A stretch of DNA of 64,000 bases from Gemmatimonadota bacterium (GCA_016720805.1 JADKJZ010000015.1:138956-202955), one strand, 5' to 3'. Shown: positions 44,030 through 54,937, counted from the stretch's first letter. Translations and numbers: made by a program. The notes: generated from the letters alone by a model not told the origin.

Positions 44030-44988
44030 CAGACCACCCCCGCCCGCAGCAGGTCATGGAGATGGACCACGCCGACCACTCGCTCGTCGGCATCGAGAAC
44101 CGGTGCCGCAACGATCCCGTGCCGTTCCATCAGCCCGACCACGGAGGCGGCCAGGTCGTCGGCGTGCGCCGTGCGCGGTCCGCGGGTCATCACCTCTGCG
44201 GCGGGCAGGCTCAGGAAGTCGGCGGTCCGCTCGGCCACGCGGGTGAGGTCGCCCGCCGAAATGACGCCGGCCAGCGTCGAGCCATCCACGATCAGCGCCA
44301 GCCCGCGGCCCTTCGCGAGCGCCACCACGACCTCTCGCATCGATGCGGAGGCTGGCAATTGCCATTCGGCAGGGACCATCACATCCGCGACGCGTACGAG
44401 CAGGCGGCGTCCGAGGCGGCCCCCTGGATGCAGCGCCGCAAAGTCCTCGCGCCGAAATCCCTTTCGCTCCAGCAACGCGACGGCCAGCGCATCGCCCAAT
44501 GCCAACGCCACGGTCGTGCTGGTGGTTGGCGCCAGGTCATGCGGGCACGCCTCTTCGGCCACCGCCCCATCGAGCGCAATGGTGGCTGCCCGACCAAGCG
44601 TCGAGTCCACGGCGCCAACGATCGCGATCAGCGGCACGGCACGACGCGCGAGCTCGGCGAGCAGCCCGACCAGCTCGTCCGTCTCGCCGCTCTTGCTCAG
44701 GATGATCGCCACGCTGTCGGCATCGACGAGGCCGAGGTCGCCGTGGAGCGACTCGATCGGATGGAGGTAGGTCGCTGCAGTGCCAGTTGAGGTGAGCGTC
44801 GCCGCGATCTTCTGCGCGATCACTCCCGACTTGCCAATGCCGCTCACGATCACGCGGCCACCAGTGGCCAACAACTCGACCGCGCGATCAAAGCGCTCGT
44901 CGAGGCGCGCGGCCGCGGCCATCACCGACTCGGCCTCGAGCAGCATGGTGCGTCGACCGGCGGCGAGTGCGCTGGTCACGCGTGCCAC
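44029..44988 (-). CDS. kdsD: Arabinose-5-phosphate isomerase (KpsF/KdsD)
   Basis: KdsD turns ribulose 5-phosphate into arabinose 5-phosphate, the first step of Kdo synthesis. The 319 residues consist of a SIS domain (VIVSGIGKSGVIAQKIA, LHGDLGLVD, ILSKSGETDELV, LAPTTSTT, with ALHPGGRLGRR after it) and a C-terminal CBS pair (VADVMVP and AEVMTRGP). GTG at 44988 overlaps kdsC by 13 bases; an internal ATG fourteen codons later is a possible alternative start. All catalytic His and Lys positions typical of the family appear present. Confidence 0.94.
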   Translation of the reverse strand: MARVTSALAAGRRTMLLEAESVMAAAARLDERFDRAVELLATGGRVIVSGIGKSGVIAQKIAATLTSTGTAATYLHPIESLHGDLGLVDADSVAIILSKSGETDELVGLLAELARRAVPLIAIVGAVDSTLGRAATIALDGAVAEEACPHDLAPTTSTTVALALGDALAVALLERKGFRREDFAALHPGGRLGRRLLVRVADVMVPAEWQLPASASMREVVVALAKGRGLALIVDGSTLAGVISAGDLTRVAERTADFLSLPAAEVMTRGPRTAHADDLAASVVGLMERHGIVAAPVLDADERVVGVVHLHDLLRAGVV

Positions 44989-45527
44989 TCAGGCCGGCCG
45001 AGGTAGCGCGCGACGGATGCCTCGAAGGTGCCGCGGCTCTTGAGGAGCCGTTCGACGACTTCGCGGACGGCACCATGGCCGCCGCGCGACTCGGTCACGT
45101 GATGGGCGGCGCGCTTCGCTTCGTCACGGCCATTGGCGACGGCGATCGCGAGGCCGACCTTCTCGAAGACGGGCACGTCGGGAAGGTCGTCTCCGACAAA
45201 CGCCATCTGCTCCCACGTGAGGCCCTTCCGCTCAAGCAGTGCCTCGATGTGGGCCACCTTCGTGGTCGAAATCACCTGCAGCACGTCGGGGACGCGCAGC
45301 TCCTGGCCACGGTGCGTGGTGGCCTCGGACTGCCGGCCGCTGATCCAGGCGACCTCGATGTCGTTCCCCTTGAGGAGCGAATGGGCGAGTCCATCATGAA
45401 TGTCGAAGCGCTTGAACTCGACGCGCTGCCCCCCGACGTCGCCGATGAAGACGGCGTTGTCGGTCAAGACGCCGTCGACGTCGAAGCCAAGCAGCTTGAT
45501 CTTGCGGGCGCGGCCCATGTCAAACAT
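44976..45527 (-). CDS. kdsC: 3-deoxy-D-manno-octulosonate-8-phosphate phosphatase
   Basis: KdsC removes phosphate from Kdo-8-phosphate. The 183-residue HAD-superfamily protein (C0 type, without cap) has the nucleophile motif LLGFDVDGVLTDN, followed by ISGRQSEAT, the lysine region STTKVAHIE and the acidic motif FVGDDLPDVPV. The start is either 45527 (overlapping the kdsA stop by eight bases) or an internal ATG at 45518. Short length and the DVDGVLTD motif are diagnostic of KdsC. Confidence 0.94.
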   Translation of the reverse strand: MFDMGRARKIKLLGFDVDGVLTDNAVFIGDVGGQRVEFKRFDIHDGLAHSLLKGNDIEVAWISGRQSEATTHRGQELRVPDVLQVISTTKVAHIEALLERKGLTWEQMAFVGDDLPDVPVFEKVGLAIAVANGRDEAKRAAHHVTESRGGHGAVREVVERLLKSRGTFEASVARYLGRPEWHA

Positions 45528-46333
45528 CGCCGGCCTCGCGGGCGGCGTGCCAGATCGCCATGGTGCGCCCGAGCAGCGCGTCGAGGCGGTCGAGCGGCCA
45601 CTGCGTCGCGGCGTCGGAGAGGGCACGCGCGGGCTCGGGATGGGTCTCGAGGAAGAAGCCGTCGGCACCGGCTGCCGCCGCAGCGCCGAGCAGTGCGGGG
45701 ATGAACTCACGCAGGCCGCCGCTCGCGCCACCGGCGGCCTGCCCGGGCTGCTGCACCGAGTGGGTGCCATCGAAGATTGTCGGGACGCCGGTCGCCTCGC
45801 GCATCCGCACGAACGAGCGCTGGTCGACCACCAGGTCGCCGTAGCCGAAGAAGGTGCCGCGCTCGGTGACCGCCACCTCGCTGCGCCGGCGCTCTTCACC
45901 TTGGCGACGGCACCCGCCATCGCCTCCGGCTGCATCCACTGACCCTTCTTGATGTTCACCGGCTTCCCCGTCGCCCCAGCGGCGACGAGCAGGTCGGTCT
46001 GCCGCACCAGGAAGGCGGGGATCTGCAACACGTCGACCACCGACGCGGCGGCCGCCGCCTGATGCGACTCATGAATGTCGGTGAGCAGCGGCAGGCCGGT
46101 CGCGGCGCGCACGCGCTCAAGCGCCCGCAGTCCGGCCTCGACGCCGGGACCGCGCGGCGAGTCGCCGCGGGCGCGATTCGCCTTGTCGAACGAGGCCTTG
46201 AAGCAGACGCGGAGCTGGTGCTTCTCGCCCATCCGGGCCAGCGTCTCGCCGACGCGGAGCATCGTGTCGTCGTCCTCGACGACGCACGGCCCAGCGATCA
46301 AGAAGGGGCCTGGCCCGAATTGCCAGAGTGCCA

Positions 46334-46334
<1 letters not shown>
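45520..46334 (-). CDS. kdsA: Kdo-8-phosphate synthase, frame interrupted
   Basis: KdsA condenses phosphoenolpyruvate and arabinose 5-phosphate to Kdo-8-phosphate. The ATG at 46334 shares one base with the pyrG stop and begins WQFGPGPFLIAGPCVVED; FKASFDKANRARGDSPRGPG and NIKKGQWMQPEAMAG follow. After VAKVKSAG the homology moves to another frame, VTERGTFFGYGDLVVDQRSF, and runs to 45520. The break lies near 45889-45896; one missing base restores about 271 residues, the normal length. Because LPS export genes follow and the whole pathway is present, KdsA should be functional, so the shift is probably a sequence error. Confidence 0.88.
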
Positions 46335-47958
<1,624 letters not shown>

Positions 47959-47962
<4 letters not shown>

Positions 47963-48711
47963 CGGGAATCCTCGGTCAGTTCGCGCCACCGCACGGCGGC
48001 GGCAGCCAGGTCGTCTGGGGTATCAATCCCGGCAGGCGCCGGGTTGTCGAGCAGGGCAACGCCGATCGTGAGACCGGCGTCGAGGGCGCGGAGCTGTTCC
48101 AGCCGCTCGGCGCGTTCCAGCATGCAGGTCGGGAGGGCGGTCACGCGGAGCAACGCCTCCCGACGGTAGGCGTAGACACCGAGGTGCTGCCACCACCGGG
48201 TGCCGGCGAGGTCGGCGGCGTCTCGGACATGCGGGATCGCGGCACGCGAGAAGTAGAGTCCCCGGCCATTGGCGTCGCAGACGACCTTCACCAGCGCCGG
48301 CTCGTGGCGGAGGTCGGGGTTGAGCGGCGCGGCCGCCGTGCCGATGTCGTCACCTTCCTGGGCCTTCCGGATTGCGCCTGCGACCGCCTCGGCGGGCATG
48401 AACGGCTCGTCGCCCTGCAGGTTGACCACGATGTCGTAGGCCGAGTAGACCGGGTGACGTGCGACCTCGGCCACGCGATCGGTGCCGCTCTCATGATCGG
48501 CCGAAGTCATGACGACCTCGACCCCCCACGGATCCACAGCTTCGGCGATCTCTTCGGAGTCGGTGGCGAGCACGAGGCGGTCGACGCCGCGGACCGTGCG
48601 GGCGCGCTCGATGACGCGGGCCACAAGTGGGGCCCCACCAAGGAGCTGCAACGGTTTTCTCGGGAGACGCGTCGAGCCGACGCGAGCGGGCACGACAAGC
48701 AGGACAGGCAC
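47959..48711 (-). CDS. kdsB: 3-deoxy-manno-octulosonate cytidylyltransferase
   Basis: KdsB joins Kdo to CMP, the activated form used for LPS inner core. The 250 residues show VVPARVGSTRLPRKPL at the N-terminus, RVVDLVLAT-like DRLVLATDSEEIA, the substrate region HESGTDRVAEV, VNLQGDEPF near 97, YFSRAAIPH and HLGVYAYRREAL. The GTG at 48711 gives the usual short N-terminus. It is the first gene of the long LPS operon, with a sigma-70-type promoter directly against its start codon. Confidence 0.95.
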
Positions 48712-48745
48712 GCTCTAAACTATGCGGGAGTGGCCCCGGAGTCAA
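48712..48745 (-). promoter_or_regulatory. Sigma-70-type promoter of the kdsB operon, leaderless geometry
   Basis: On the minus strand TTGACT (48745-48740), a 17-base spacer and TAGTTT (48722-48717) are followed by only 5 bases (AGAGC) before the GTG start. Transcription should begin at the start codon, so the mRNA would be leaderless. Confidence 0.7.
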
Positions 48746-48796
48746 AATGCGTGCCGGAGCCGCCAGAATGTGGGTAACTGCTTGATCAACAAACGA

Positions 48797-49390
48797 TTAG
48801 CTGTCAAGCCCCGCGAGGCGGAGGAAGTTGACCAGCAACCGCTTCCCGTCCGGCGTCGCGACCGACTCCGGGTGGAACTGGACGCCCCAGACCGGGGCGG
48901 TCCGGTGCTGCACCGCCATGATCTCGCTCCCGGCAGGCCGATCCGTGGTCCAGGCCGTCACCTCGAGGACGGCGGGGACCGTCGGCGGGTCGATCACCAG
49001 CGAGTGGTACCGCATCACCGACATCGGGGCGGCGACGTCCTGAAAGAGGCGCGACCCGTCGTGGGCGATCTCGCTGGTCTTCCCGTGCATCAGGCGATCG
49101 GCCCGGACCACCGTGCCCCCGAAAGCCTCGCCGATCGCCTGGTGCCCGAGGCAAACGCCGAGCAGCGGGATGCCGGCCGCGGCCGCGGCGCGAACCAGCG
49201 GGACCGAGATCCCGGCCTCCGAGGGCGTGCAGGGTCCCGGTGAGACCAGAATGGCCGCGGGACGGAGTGCGATGGCCTCGTCGACCGTCACCTGGTCATT
49301 CCGGACCACCGACGGCTCGGCGCCGAGTTCGCCCAGGTACTGGACCAGGTTCCAGGTGAAGGAGTCGTAGTTGTCGAGGACGAGGATCAT
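48797..49390 (-). CDS. trpG: Glutamine amidotransferase component of anthranilate / aminodeoxychorismate synthase
   Basis: The 197 residues are a class I glutamine amidotransferase: ILVLDNYDSFTWNLVQYLGE at the N-terminus, SPGPCTPSEAG near 52, catalytic Cys in LGVCLGHQAIGEAFGG near 79, and the His-Glu pair in QFHPESVATPDG. It supplies ammonia to TrpE or PabB for anthranilate or aminodeoxychorismate; many bacteria use one protein (TrpG/PabA) for both. The partner is not in the window, so the choice between the two is open. The ATG lies six bases after a TATCTT box. Confidence 0.92.
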   Translation of the reverse strand: MILVLDNYDSFTWNLVQYLGELGAEPSVVRNDQVTVDEAIALRPAAILVSPGPCTPSEAGISVPLVRAAAAAGIPLLGVCLGHQAIGEAFGGTVVRADRLMHGKTSEIAHDGSRLFQDVAAPMSVMRYHSLVIDPPTVPAVLEVTAWTTDRPAGSEIMAVQHRTAPVWGVQFHPESVATPDGKRLLVNFLRLAGLDS

Positions 49391-49402
49391 GGAAGGAAGA
49401 TA
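49391..49402 (-). promoter_or_regulatory. Candidate leaderless -10 of trpG
   Basis: TATCTT (49402-49397) lies six bases before the ATG. The geometry matches kdsB. The -35 is weak. Confidence 0.4.
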
Positions 49403-49474
49403 GAGACCGCCGCTGATTCCGCGAACAGGCACTCGGGGTGATACTTGAAGGCCAGTCCGCATCACGGAGCCGAC

Positions 49475-49834
49475 ATGCGCCAACCCGCATCGACGACAAT
49501 CGACGAGTACCTCGCGAAGCTTCCGGCGGCCCAGCGGACCGTGCTCCAGAAGCTCCGGAAGGCGCTTCACACCGAGGCCCCGGGCGCCGTCGAGTCGATC
49601 TCGTACGGCCTGCCGACCCTGAAGTATCAGGGGAAGGTGCTGATCTACTTCGGCGCGGCGACGCACCATTGCGCCGTGTACGGCGTACCGGCGCTCCCGG
49701 CCGCTGCGACCAAGGCCTACGACACCAGCGGCAAGGGGACGATTCGCTTCTCCCCCGACCAGCCGCTGACCCCTGCGCTGATTCAGCGCATCGTCGCCAC
49801 CCGCCTCGCCCAGATCGAGGCAAAGCGGCGCTGA
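49475..49834 (+). CDS. DUF1801 / YdhG-like protein
   Basis: The 119 residues match the DUF1801 fold (STTIDEYLAKLPAAQRTVLQ, then EAPGAVESISYGLPTLKYQG, YFGAATHHCAVYG and GTIRFSPDQPLTPALIQRIV). These small cytoplasmic proteins have been described as frataxin-like iron chaperones in Bacillus, but the function of most is unknown. GGAG lies six bases before the ATG at 49475, which decides the start over an upstream TTG. It is a single-gene unit, divergent from trpG. Confidence 0.85.
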   Translation: MRQPASTTIDEYLAKLPAAQRTVLQKLRKALHTEAPGAVESISYGLPTLKYQGKVLIYFGAATHHCAVYGVPALPAAATKAYDTSGKGTIRFSPDQPLTPALIQRIVATRLAQIEAKRR

Positions 49835-49907
49835 CCTCCTCCGGGGCGGGGGCGCGTGGGTTTTCCCCGCCTCGGGTGTCATGTAGGTGACCCCTTCCCG
49901 GACCACA

Positions 49908-50441
49908 ATGCTCCAGCCACCGACCGAAGCCGAGATCACCGCCATCTACCGCGAGACGGTGGTGGCGTTGTACGGCTTTGTGTCCCGGCGCTGCGGCGGG
50001 GAGCGGTCACTCGCCGAGGACATCACCCAGGAGGCCTGGCTCCGTGCCGTGCGCGAGTGGCGCCGAACCGGACTCCCCGCTGTCCCGTTGGCGTGGCTGA
50101 CGACCGTCGCCCGCAACCTCCTCCTCAATCAGCTCCGCAAGCGCACCGTGCTCCCGATCGACGCGGTGCCCCCGGGGGAGATCCTCGACGCGCTCGAGCG
50201 TGATGTCGTCGGGGATTCGACCCTGATTGCGGTCGCGGTGACCGATGCACTGACTCGACTTCCCCCGGACGAGGCCCAACTGCTCGAGGCCTTCCACTTC
50301 GAGCGACTCCGCGTGGCGCGACTCGCCGAGGTGATGGGGATTACCGAACGCGCGGTCGAAGGACGACTGCGACGCGCGCGCGAGCGGTTGCGGCGCGAAC
50401 TCGAACCGATTCTGCCAACCATCGAAGGAGGGCTGCCATGA
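49908..50441 (+). CDS. ECF sigma factor
   Basis: This short (177-residue) ECF sigma factor has region 2 with YGFVSRRCGGERSLAEDITQ and AWLTTVARNLLLNQLRKR, and region 4 with LTRLPPDEAQLLEAFHFERL and GITERAVEGRLRRARERLRR. ATG 49908 is preferred to the in-frame GTG at 49887. The stop overlaps the ATG of the next gene (ATGA), which encodes its likely membrane partner. It differs from the 14653 sigma factor in size and partner type. Confidence 0.9.
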   Translation: MLQPPTEAEITAIYRETVVALYGFVSRRCGGERSLAEDITQEAWLRAVREWRRTGLPAVPLAWLTTVARNLLLNQLRKRTVLPIDAVPPGEILDALERDVVGDSTLIAVAVTDALTRLPPDEAQLLEAFHFERLRVARLAEVMGITERAVEGRLRRARERLRRELEPILPTIEGGLP

Positions 50442-51382
50442 GCACCCCGGACGACCTGCACGCCCCGACGCCCGCGTTCGTCGCCGGCCTCGAGGAGGCC
50501 GTGCTCCGTGCCTACCGAGAAGCCGACGCGATTCCCATGATTCCACGAGCTCCCTCGGCCCGCTGGCGCGACTGGGGACGCATCGCGGCCGTTCTGGTGC
50601 TCGGCGCCGCTCTCGGCGTTGGCGGCCAGTTCGCGTCCGCCCAGGTCCGGGATGCCCGGACACGGAGCGAGATCGAGCGGTCGATCCTGGCCGAGCGCGA
50701 GCTCCAGGGCTTTCGGCTCGACTTGGCGAAGGAGGAGGTCAAGCGGATCGATGCGGCCGTGCGCGTCGGGGGGATGCCGGCGCGCGCGCTGATGGAGGCC
50801 GCGCGCGAGCAGCGCGTGAGCGAGACCGAACTGCAGCGACTCGACCTCGATCTGGCCGAAGTGCGGTTGACCAATGCGCTGCCGCGGAACGAGCTCTCCG
50901 CGCCGCTGGTTGGCGGCCGCGATTTCGTCCTTGATCGGCTCAGGTTGCGGGCCCCGCTCGCGTTGCGGGAGGAGGACGGTGCCACGCGGCTGGCGGTGGA
51001 GGCCGACCGTCGCGTGAAGCTGGGACTCGACCCCCCGAGCGCTGCCATCGATGCCCGCATGCGGGCCGTGGATGCGCATCGGGAGATGCAGTTGGTCGCC
51101 ATGCAGCTTCGCCTGCGCGCCCAGTTCCTCAAGGAGCGCCTCTCCCCCGCCGAGGTGACCCGACTCCAGCAGCAGGAAGCGATGCAGATCGAAGTGGGGC
51201 GGACAAGGGAACTGTTCGAGTTCGACAAGGAACGGCTTGCGCAGGCGGAGACGCAGCGGAAGGCGGGCACGATCACCGAAGTCGAGTTCCGGCGGGTCCA
51301 GCTCGAATACCTCGAGCGCGAACGCATGCTCTACCGCATGCAGGTGGAGCTCAAGTACATGGGCAAGAAGGACGACCTGTGA
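50438..51382 (+). CDS. Putative anti-sigma / periplasmic helical protein
   Basis: The 314 residues comprise a short cytoplasmic N-terminus, one membrane helix (IAAVLVLGAALGVGGQFA, about 47-65) and a periplasmic part of about 245 residues that is almost entirely charged helix and coiled coil (ERELQGFRLDLAKEEVKRID, QQQEAMQIEVGRTRELFEFD). It is preceded by a strong AAGGAGG site. Coupling to the ECF sigma gene suggests an anti-sigma or sensor role, but no known anti-sigma domain or zinc site is recognisable. The helical domain recalls heavy-metal sensor/Spy-like or TolC-like coils. Confidence 0.7.
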   Translation: MSTPDDLHAPTPAFVAGLEEAVLRAYREADAIPMIPRAPSARWRDWGRIAAVLVLGAALGVGGQFASAQVRDARTRSEIERSILAERELQGFRLDLAKEEVKRIDAAVRVGGMPARALMEAAREQRVSETELQRLDLDLAEVRLTNALPRNELSAPLVGGRDFVLDRLRLRAPLALREEDGATRLAVEADRRVKLGLDPPSAAIDARMRAVDAHREMQLVAMQLRLRAQFLKERLSPAEVTRLQQQEAMQIEVGRTRELFEFDKERLAQAETQRKAGTITEVEFRRVQLEYLERERMLYRMQVELKYMGKKDDL

Positions 51383-52476
51383 ACGGACATCTCCTCGCGT
51401 TGGCGCTCCTCGCAGCCCCGCTCAGCTCCCAGGCCCCACGCGCCATCACCAGCACGCCGGCGATGTTTCCCACGCCGTTTTCTTCGGTAATGCACTTCGC
51501 CGAACTGGCCGACGGGCGCGTGCTGATCTACGATGCCGTCGAGCGGAGGTTCAGCGCCGCCGACTTCAGGAGCGGTCGCCTCACTGACGTGGCACGTCAG
51601 GGTGCCGGCCCCCTCGAATATCGCGTCGTCTCGGCACTCCACCGCGCCGCCGGCGACTCGGTCCTCCTCTGGGACCCCGCCAACAGCCGCATCTCCGTGA
51701 TCGCGCCCAACGGCGCCATGTTGGGCAGCTGGGGTGACAGTCGCATGGGGGAGCTCTCACGCATCCTGCCTGCGGCCGTCGCTGGCGGCCGGTGGTTCGT
51801 CCCAATGCGACCGGCGTTCTCGCCCGATACCACGACGCTGGTTCGGGTCACGCTTGCCACCCAGCGGACAGACACCCTGCTCCGCTTCGCGACACCGACC
51901 CTTCGTCCCGATCGCACCGCTCCACCGGGCGTGGTGCGCGTCATCGCCCCGGGATTTCAGCCGGTCACCGGGTGGGGGGTCTTTCCGGACGGCCGGGTCC
52001 TGGTGGTGCATGGCGGCGACTATCGGCCGGAGATCTTCAACATCGATGGCATTAGCACGAAGGCCGCGGCGATTCCCTTCACGCCGACACCGGTGACGGC
52101 CGCCGACAAGGCCCGTCACCTGCAAGAGACCGTTGCTGAGCTCAAGCGTCGTCTCACTGGCGAGCTGGCGAGCGGTCCGGGCGGGAAGATGCCGAAGCTC
52201 GAGGCCGGTGCCCCCGACCGATGGCCCGCCACCCTGCCGCTAGTGCGTTCGGCCACGATCCATGTCGACTCCCGCGACCGCGCCTGGGTGCTGGTCACCG
52301 ATCCGACGCGCGCCGCGGGCGACCGGTTCGATCTGCTCAACGCCCAGGGAAAGCACATCGACGCGGTGCGCCTCCCCCCGCAGGTCAAGCTCGTCGGCAT
52401 GGGACGAGGCGTCTTCTACGCCACCCGCGAGGACGGGGACGGGCTGTTGCACCTCCTGCGGTATCCGCTCCCCTAG
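51379..52476 (+). CDS. Secreted 6-bladed-propeller-like protein
   Basis: This 365-residue protein has a short signal peptide ending in PLSSQ. It shows blade repeats (GRVLIYDAVERRFSAADFRS, VLLWDPANSRISVIAPNG, GWGVFPDGRVLVVHGGD) and a charged helical insertion (AADKARHLQETVAELKRRLT). The string ARQGAGPLEYR matches the GxGPGEF motif of 6-bladed propellers. GTG at 51379 overlaps the preceding stop (GTGA), so it is the third gene of the sigma/sensor operon and may be the external sensor or the effector. It is convergent with the HEAFH gene with a four-base overlap of stops. Confidence 0.72.
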   Translation: MNGHLLALALLAAPLSSQAPRAITSTPAMFPTPFSSVMHFAELADGRVLIYDAVERRFSAADFRSGRLTDVARQGAGPLEYRVVSALHRAAGDSVLLWDPANSRISVIAPNGAMLGSWGDSRMGELSRILPAAVAGGRWFVPMRPAFSPDTTTLVRVTLATQRTDTLLRFATPTLRPDRTAPPGVVRVIAPGFQPVTGWGVFPDGRVLVVHGGDYRPEIFNIDGISTKAAAIPFTPTPVTAADKARHLQETVAELKRRLTGELASGPGGKMPKLEAGAPDRWPATLPLVRSATIHVDSRDRAWVLVTDPTRAAGDRFDLLNAQGKHIDAVRLPPQVKLVGMGRGVFYATREDGDGLLHLLRYPLP

Positions 52477-53825
52477 CGACGGATCCGCACGACGACCCGA
52501 TTCGGCGCTTCCACCACCTCCATCCCCGCGAAGCGTCCCTGCAGTCCGGGGGCGCTGATCGTCACCACGCTTCCCTCCCGGGTGATCATCGGCTGCGACG
52601 GCAACACGAACTCGGCACGGCGAATCCCGTTGAAGAGCGGATGGGCACCCGCCGCCTCGGTCAGCGCCTCGAAGTCGACGCCCTCGCCATCGACCATGCT
52701 GATCGAGAGTGAATCATTGCCGAGCTTCAGCATCCGATGGTGCAGCGTGCCCCCGGCGACCTGGGCGATGTTCAGCGGGTCGAATCCCTGCGGCCAGAGC
52801 GGCGCCCCGATCGCCGGCTCGATCACCAGTCGCCACCCGGCGAGGCGGTCGAAGGCCAAGCGGGCGGAGATCCGCTCCGCCGCGAGGCGGCGAACATCAG
52901 CCGTCGCCGTTCTTGCCATTCGGGCCGTCACCCCGGCGGGCAAATCACAACGGCCTGGGGCGTCGGCGACGGCCTGCGCGAGCATCGGATCGAGTCGAAG
53001 CGAGTCGTTGCGCTCCAGCTCCTCGCGCCATCCTGGTCGCGCCGCGTCCAGCAGAAAGGCCAGCGCAGGCCCCGTGGCATAGACGCGCCGACGGACTGCA
53101 GTCGTCGGGAAGTCCCCCATCGGGATCTCGACACTCCGTTTGGCCACGGCGCGCAATTGCACATAGGTCGCGAGCCCCTCATTCATCTCGCTGTTGCGCT
53201 CATAGGCCACATGCGCGGCATCCATTGCCGTGAAGCGCTCTGCACGGCGCATCATCGCCATGCGGGTCAGGCAGCGCTTCGCCGAGGCGGCCGCGGCCAG
53301 CGCGCGACGCAGGTACTCGCTCTCCTCCCGACGCAATCGGAGGAGATCCGGGCGCTCGACCGGATAAGTGAAGAGATCGCCCTCGTTTCCCGCCCAGCTC
53401 GAGTGCACCGTCCGCTGGAAGACATGAAAGGCCTCGTGCAGCGCCACGGCCGCTTGGTCGGTGACGGGGAGCGCGCCACGTACTCCGTCGGCCAGGAGTG
53501 TGGCCGTGCCAATCCCCCCAATGGTTGCGCTGCTGTTGGCCGTTACCGCTGGGTGACGCCCGGGCATCGAGGCGACACCATCAACGGTCGTGAATTCCGG
53601 TGGGGGCGACGGATGCCGGAAGAGATAGGTGTGGTCGCCGGTGAACACCGCGAGCGGGATCCCCTCCGGTCGGTACCCGGGCCACAAGGCGGTCAGCGAC
53701 GCGAGTCGCAGGAACTCGGCGTTGATCGAGACGGCGCGGGGCCGCTGGTTCAACGGCGACTGTCTGCCCTGCGCGCCGACCGTCGTCGGCCACAGGACGC
53801 AGAGCAAGAAGATTGTGCGGCGCAT
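52473..53825 (-). CDS. Secreted HEAFH-type putative zinc metallopeptidase
   Basis: This 450-residue protein has a signal peptide ending in TVGAQ. H130EAFH134 is an HExxH zinc motif, and about 70-75 residues later NSEMNEGLATYV offers a downstream Glu ligand, the gluzincin arrangement. A C-terminal region (about 320-450) is beta-rich. I could not place it in a named peptidase family. It may be a peptidase that matures surface proteins. The upstream promoter faces the 53957 gene. The family assignment is tentative and the catalytic role is inferred only from the motif. Confidence 0.7.
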   Translation of the reverse strand: MRRTIFLLCVLWPTTVGAQGRQSPLNQRPRAVSINAEFLRLASLTALWPGYRPEGIPLAVFTGDHTYLFRHPSPPPEFTTVDGVASMPGRHPAVTANSSATIGGIGTATLLADGVRGALPVTDQAAVALHEAFHVFQRTVHSSWAGNEGDLFTYPVERPDLLRLRREESEYLRRALAAAASAKRCLTRMAMMRRAERFTAMDAAHVAYERNSEMNEGLATYVQLRAVAKRSVEIPMGDFPTTAVRRRVYATGPALAFLLDAARPGWREELERNDSLRLDPMLAQAVADAPGRCDLPAGVTARMARTATADVRRLAAERISARLAFDRLAGWRLVIEPAIGAPLWPQGFDPLNIAQVAGGTLHHRMLKLGNDSLSISMVDGEGVDFEALTEAAGAHPLFNGIRRAEFVLPSQPMITREGSVVTISAPGLQGRFAGMEVVEAPNRVVVRIRR

Positions 53826-53956
53826 CGGGTCGACTCCAAGGGGGAGGGCGATCGTTGCGGGGGAGGATGCCCAATCCCGCTGATCCGTCGCCGTGACCAC
53901 GACCCCTGCCCGCGAGGTATCTTCGAGCAGACACGTTCTCCTCTCCGGAGCCCCCC

Positions 53957-54799
53957 GTGGCCAAGCTGGTCTACGTTCCACCCCCCGATCCGATCCCGCA
54001 TGCCGTGCCGCTCATGGTCGCGGGTGCAGCGCTGGCGTTTCAGTTGGGTCGGATCGGGATCCATGTCCTGCGTGGCCCGGGTGCGGTCGCGGAGGGACAC
54101 TCACACCTCCTCCCACTGCTGCTGCCGGTGCTCGTCGGCGCCGCCGCTGTCGGTGGCATGCGGCTGTGGGGGCGGAAGCTCCCGCTGCGAATCCGCGAGC
54201 CACGCATCACGCCGGTGCGATTCGGCGTTCGAGTAATTCTCGTCGGAGCCGTGTGTGGGGTGATCGGGCTGCAAGTCGGCCTCGACAACATTCGCACGCT
54301 CCGCCCGATGGTGCTCATCGACAATGGACGCATCGTCGAATCCGCGGCGATCCCTACTGGCAACGACTCCACCATTCCTCAGCGATTGCTGCTCGGCCCG
54401 ACCCGCCGCGACACGCTCACGCTGGCGGGTCACGTGGTGACCGTGGAGAAGGACAGTGCGTCGTTGACGTTTGCCGAGCAGGAGGGGGCGCGTCGCCTGA
54501 CCGTGCCCATCCCCGCCCTTGGCCTGCCGCAGCAGATCGAGATCGTGCCGATGCGTGCCACCGCGCTGGAGCCCGTCGCGTTTGCCGTGCTGGTCACCGG
54601 GTCGCCGACGAGCAATCAGGCGATGTTCGCGGTGGCCGATTCCAGTTGGCGGCTCGTCTACCTGGAGCGAATGTATCGTCGTTGGCCGGCTGGTCCCCGT
54701 GTGCTGACCTTGCAGCGCGACACGGTCACCTCGCTGGACGTCGTGATCGTGGCGCGGGATGAATTGACGAAACGGATGTACCGACTGTCCGCGCAATAG
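53957..54799 (+). CDS. Membrane protein of unknown function
   Basis: The 280 residues have two or three N-terminal hydrophobic helices (about 15-35, 50-66 and 88-108) and a soluble C-terminal domain of about 170 residues with beta character (TLTLAGHVVTVEKDSASLTF). A TATCTT box (53918-53923) lies 33 bases before the GTG, which has GGAG six to nine bases upstream. I recognise no family. The soluble part would face the periplasm if the third helix crosses outward. Confidence 0.6.
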   Translation: MAKLVYVPPPDPIPHAVPLMVAGAALAFQLGRIGIHVLRGPGAVAEGHSHLLPLLLPVLVGAAAVGGMRLWGRKLPLRIREPRITPVRFGVRVILVGAVCGVIGLQVGLDNIRTLRPMVLIDNGRIVESAAIPTGNDSTIPQRLLLGPTRRDTLTLAGHVVTVEKDSASLTFAEQEGARRLTVPIPALGLPQQIEIVPMRATALEPVAFAVLVTGSPTSNQAMFAVADSSWRLVYLERMYRRWPAGPRVLTLQRDTVTSLDVVIVARDELTKRMYRLSAQ

Positions 54800-54937
54800 C
54801 CGTTGCCGCAGCTGGCGTCCGTCTTTGGTGCCTGGGGCATCGGCGGAATGCCGAGCGGCGTGCTCCCATTACCGATGTGGTGTCCCGCCCCGCGCCTGAC
54901 TTTATTCCGTCTCCAGACCAACTGAAGGAGCCCCTCG

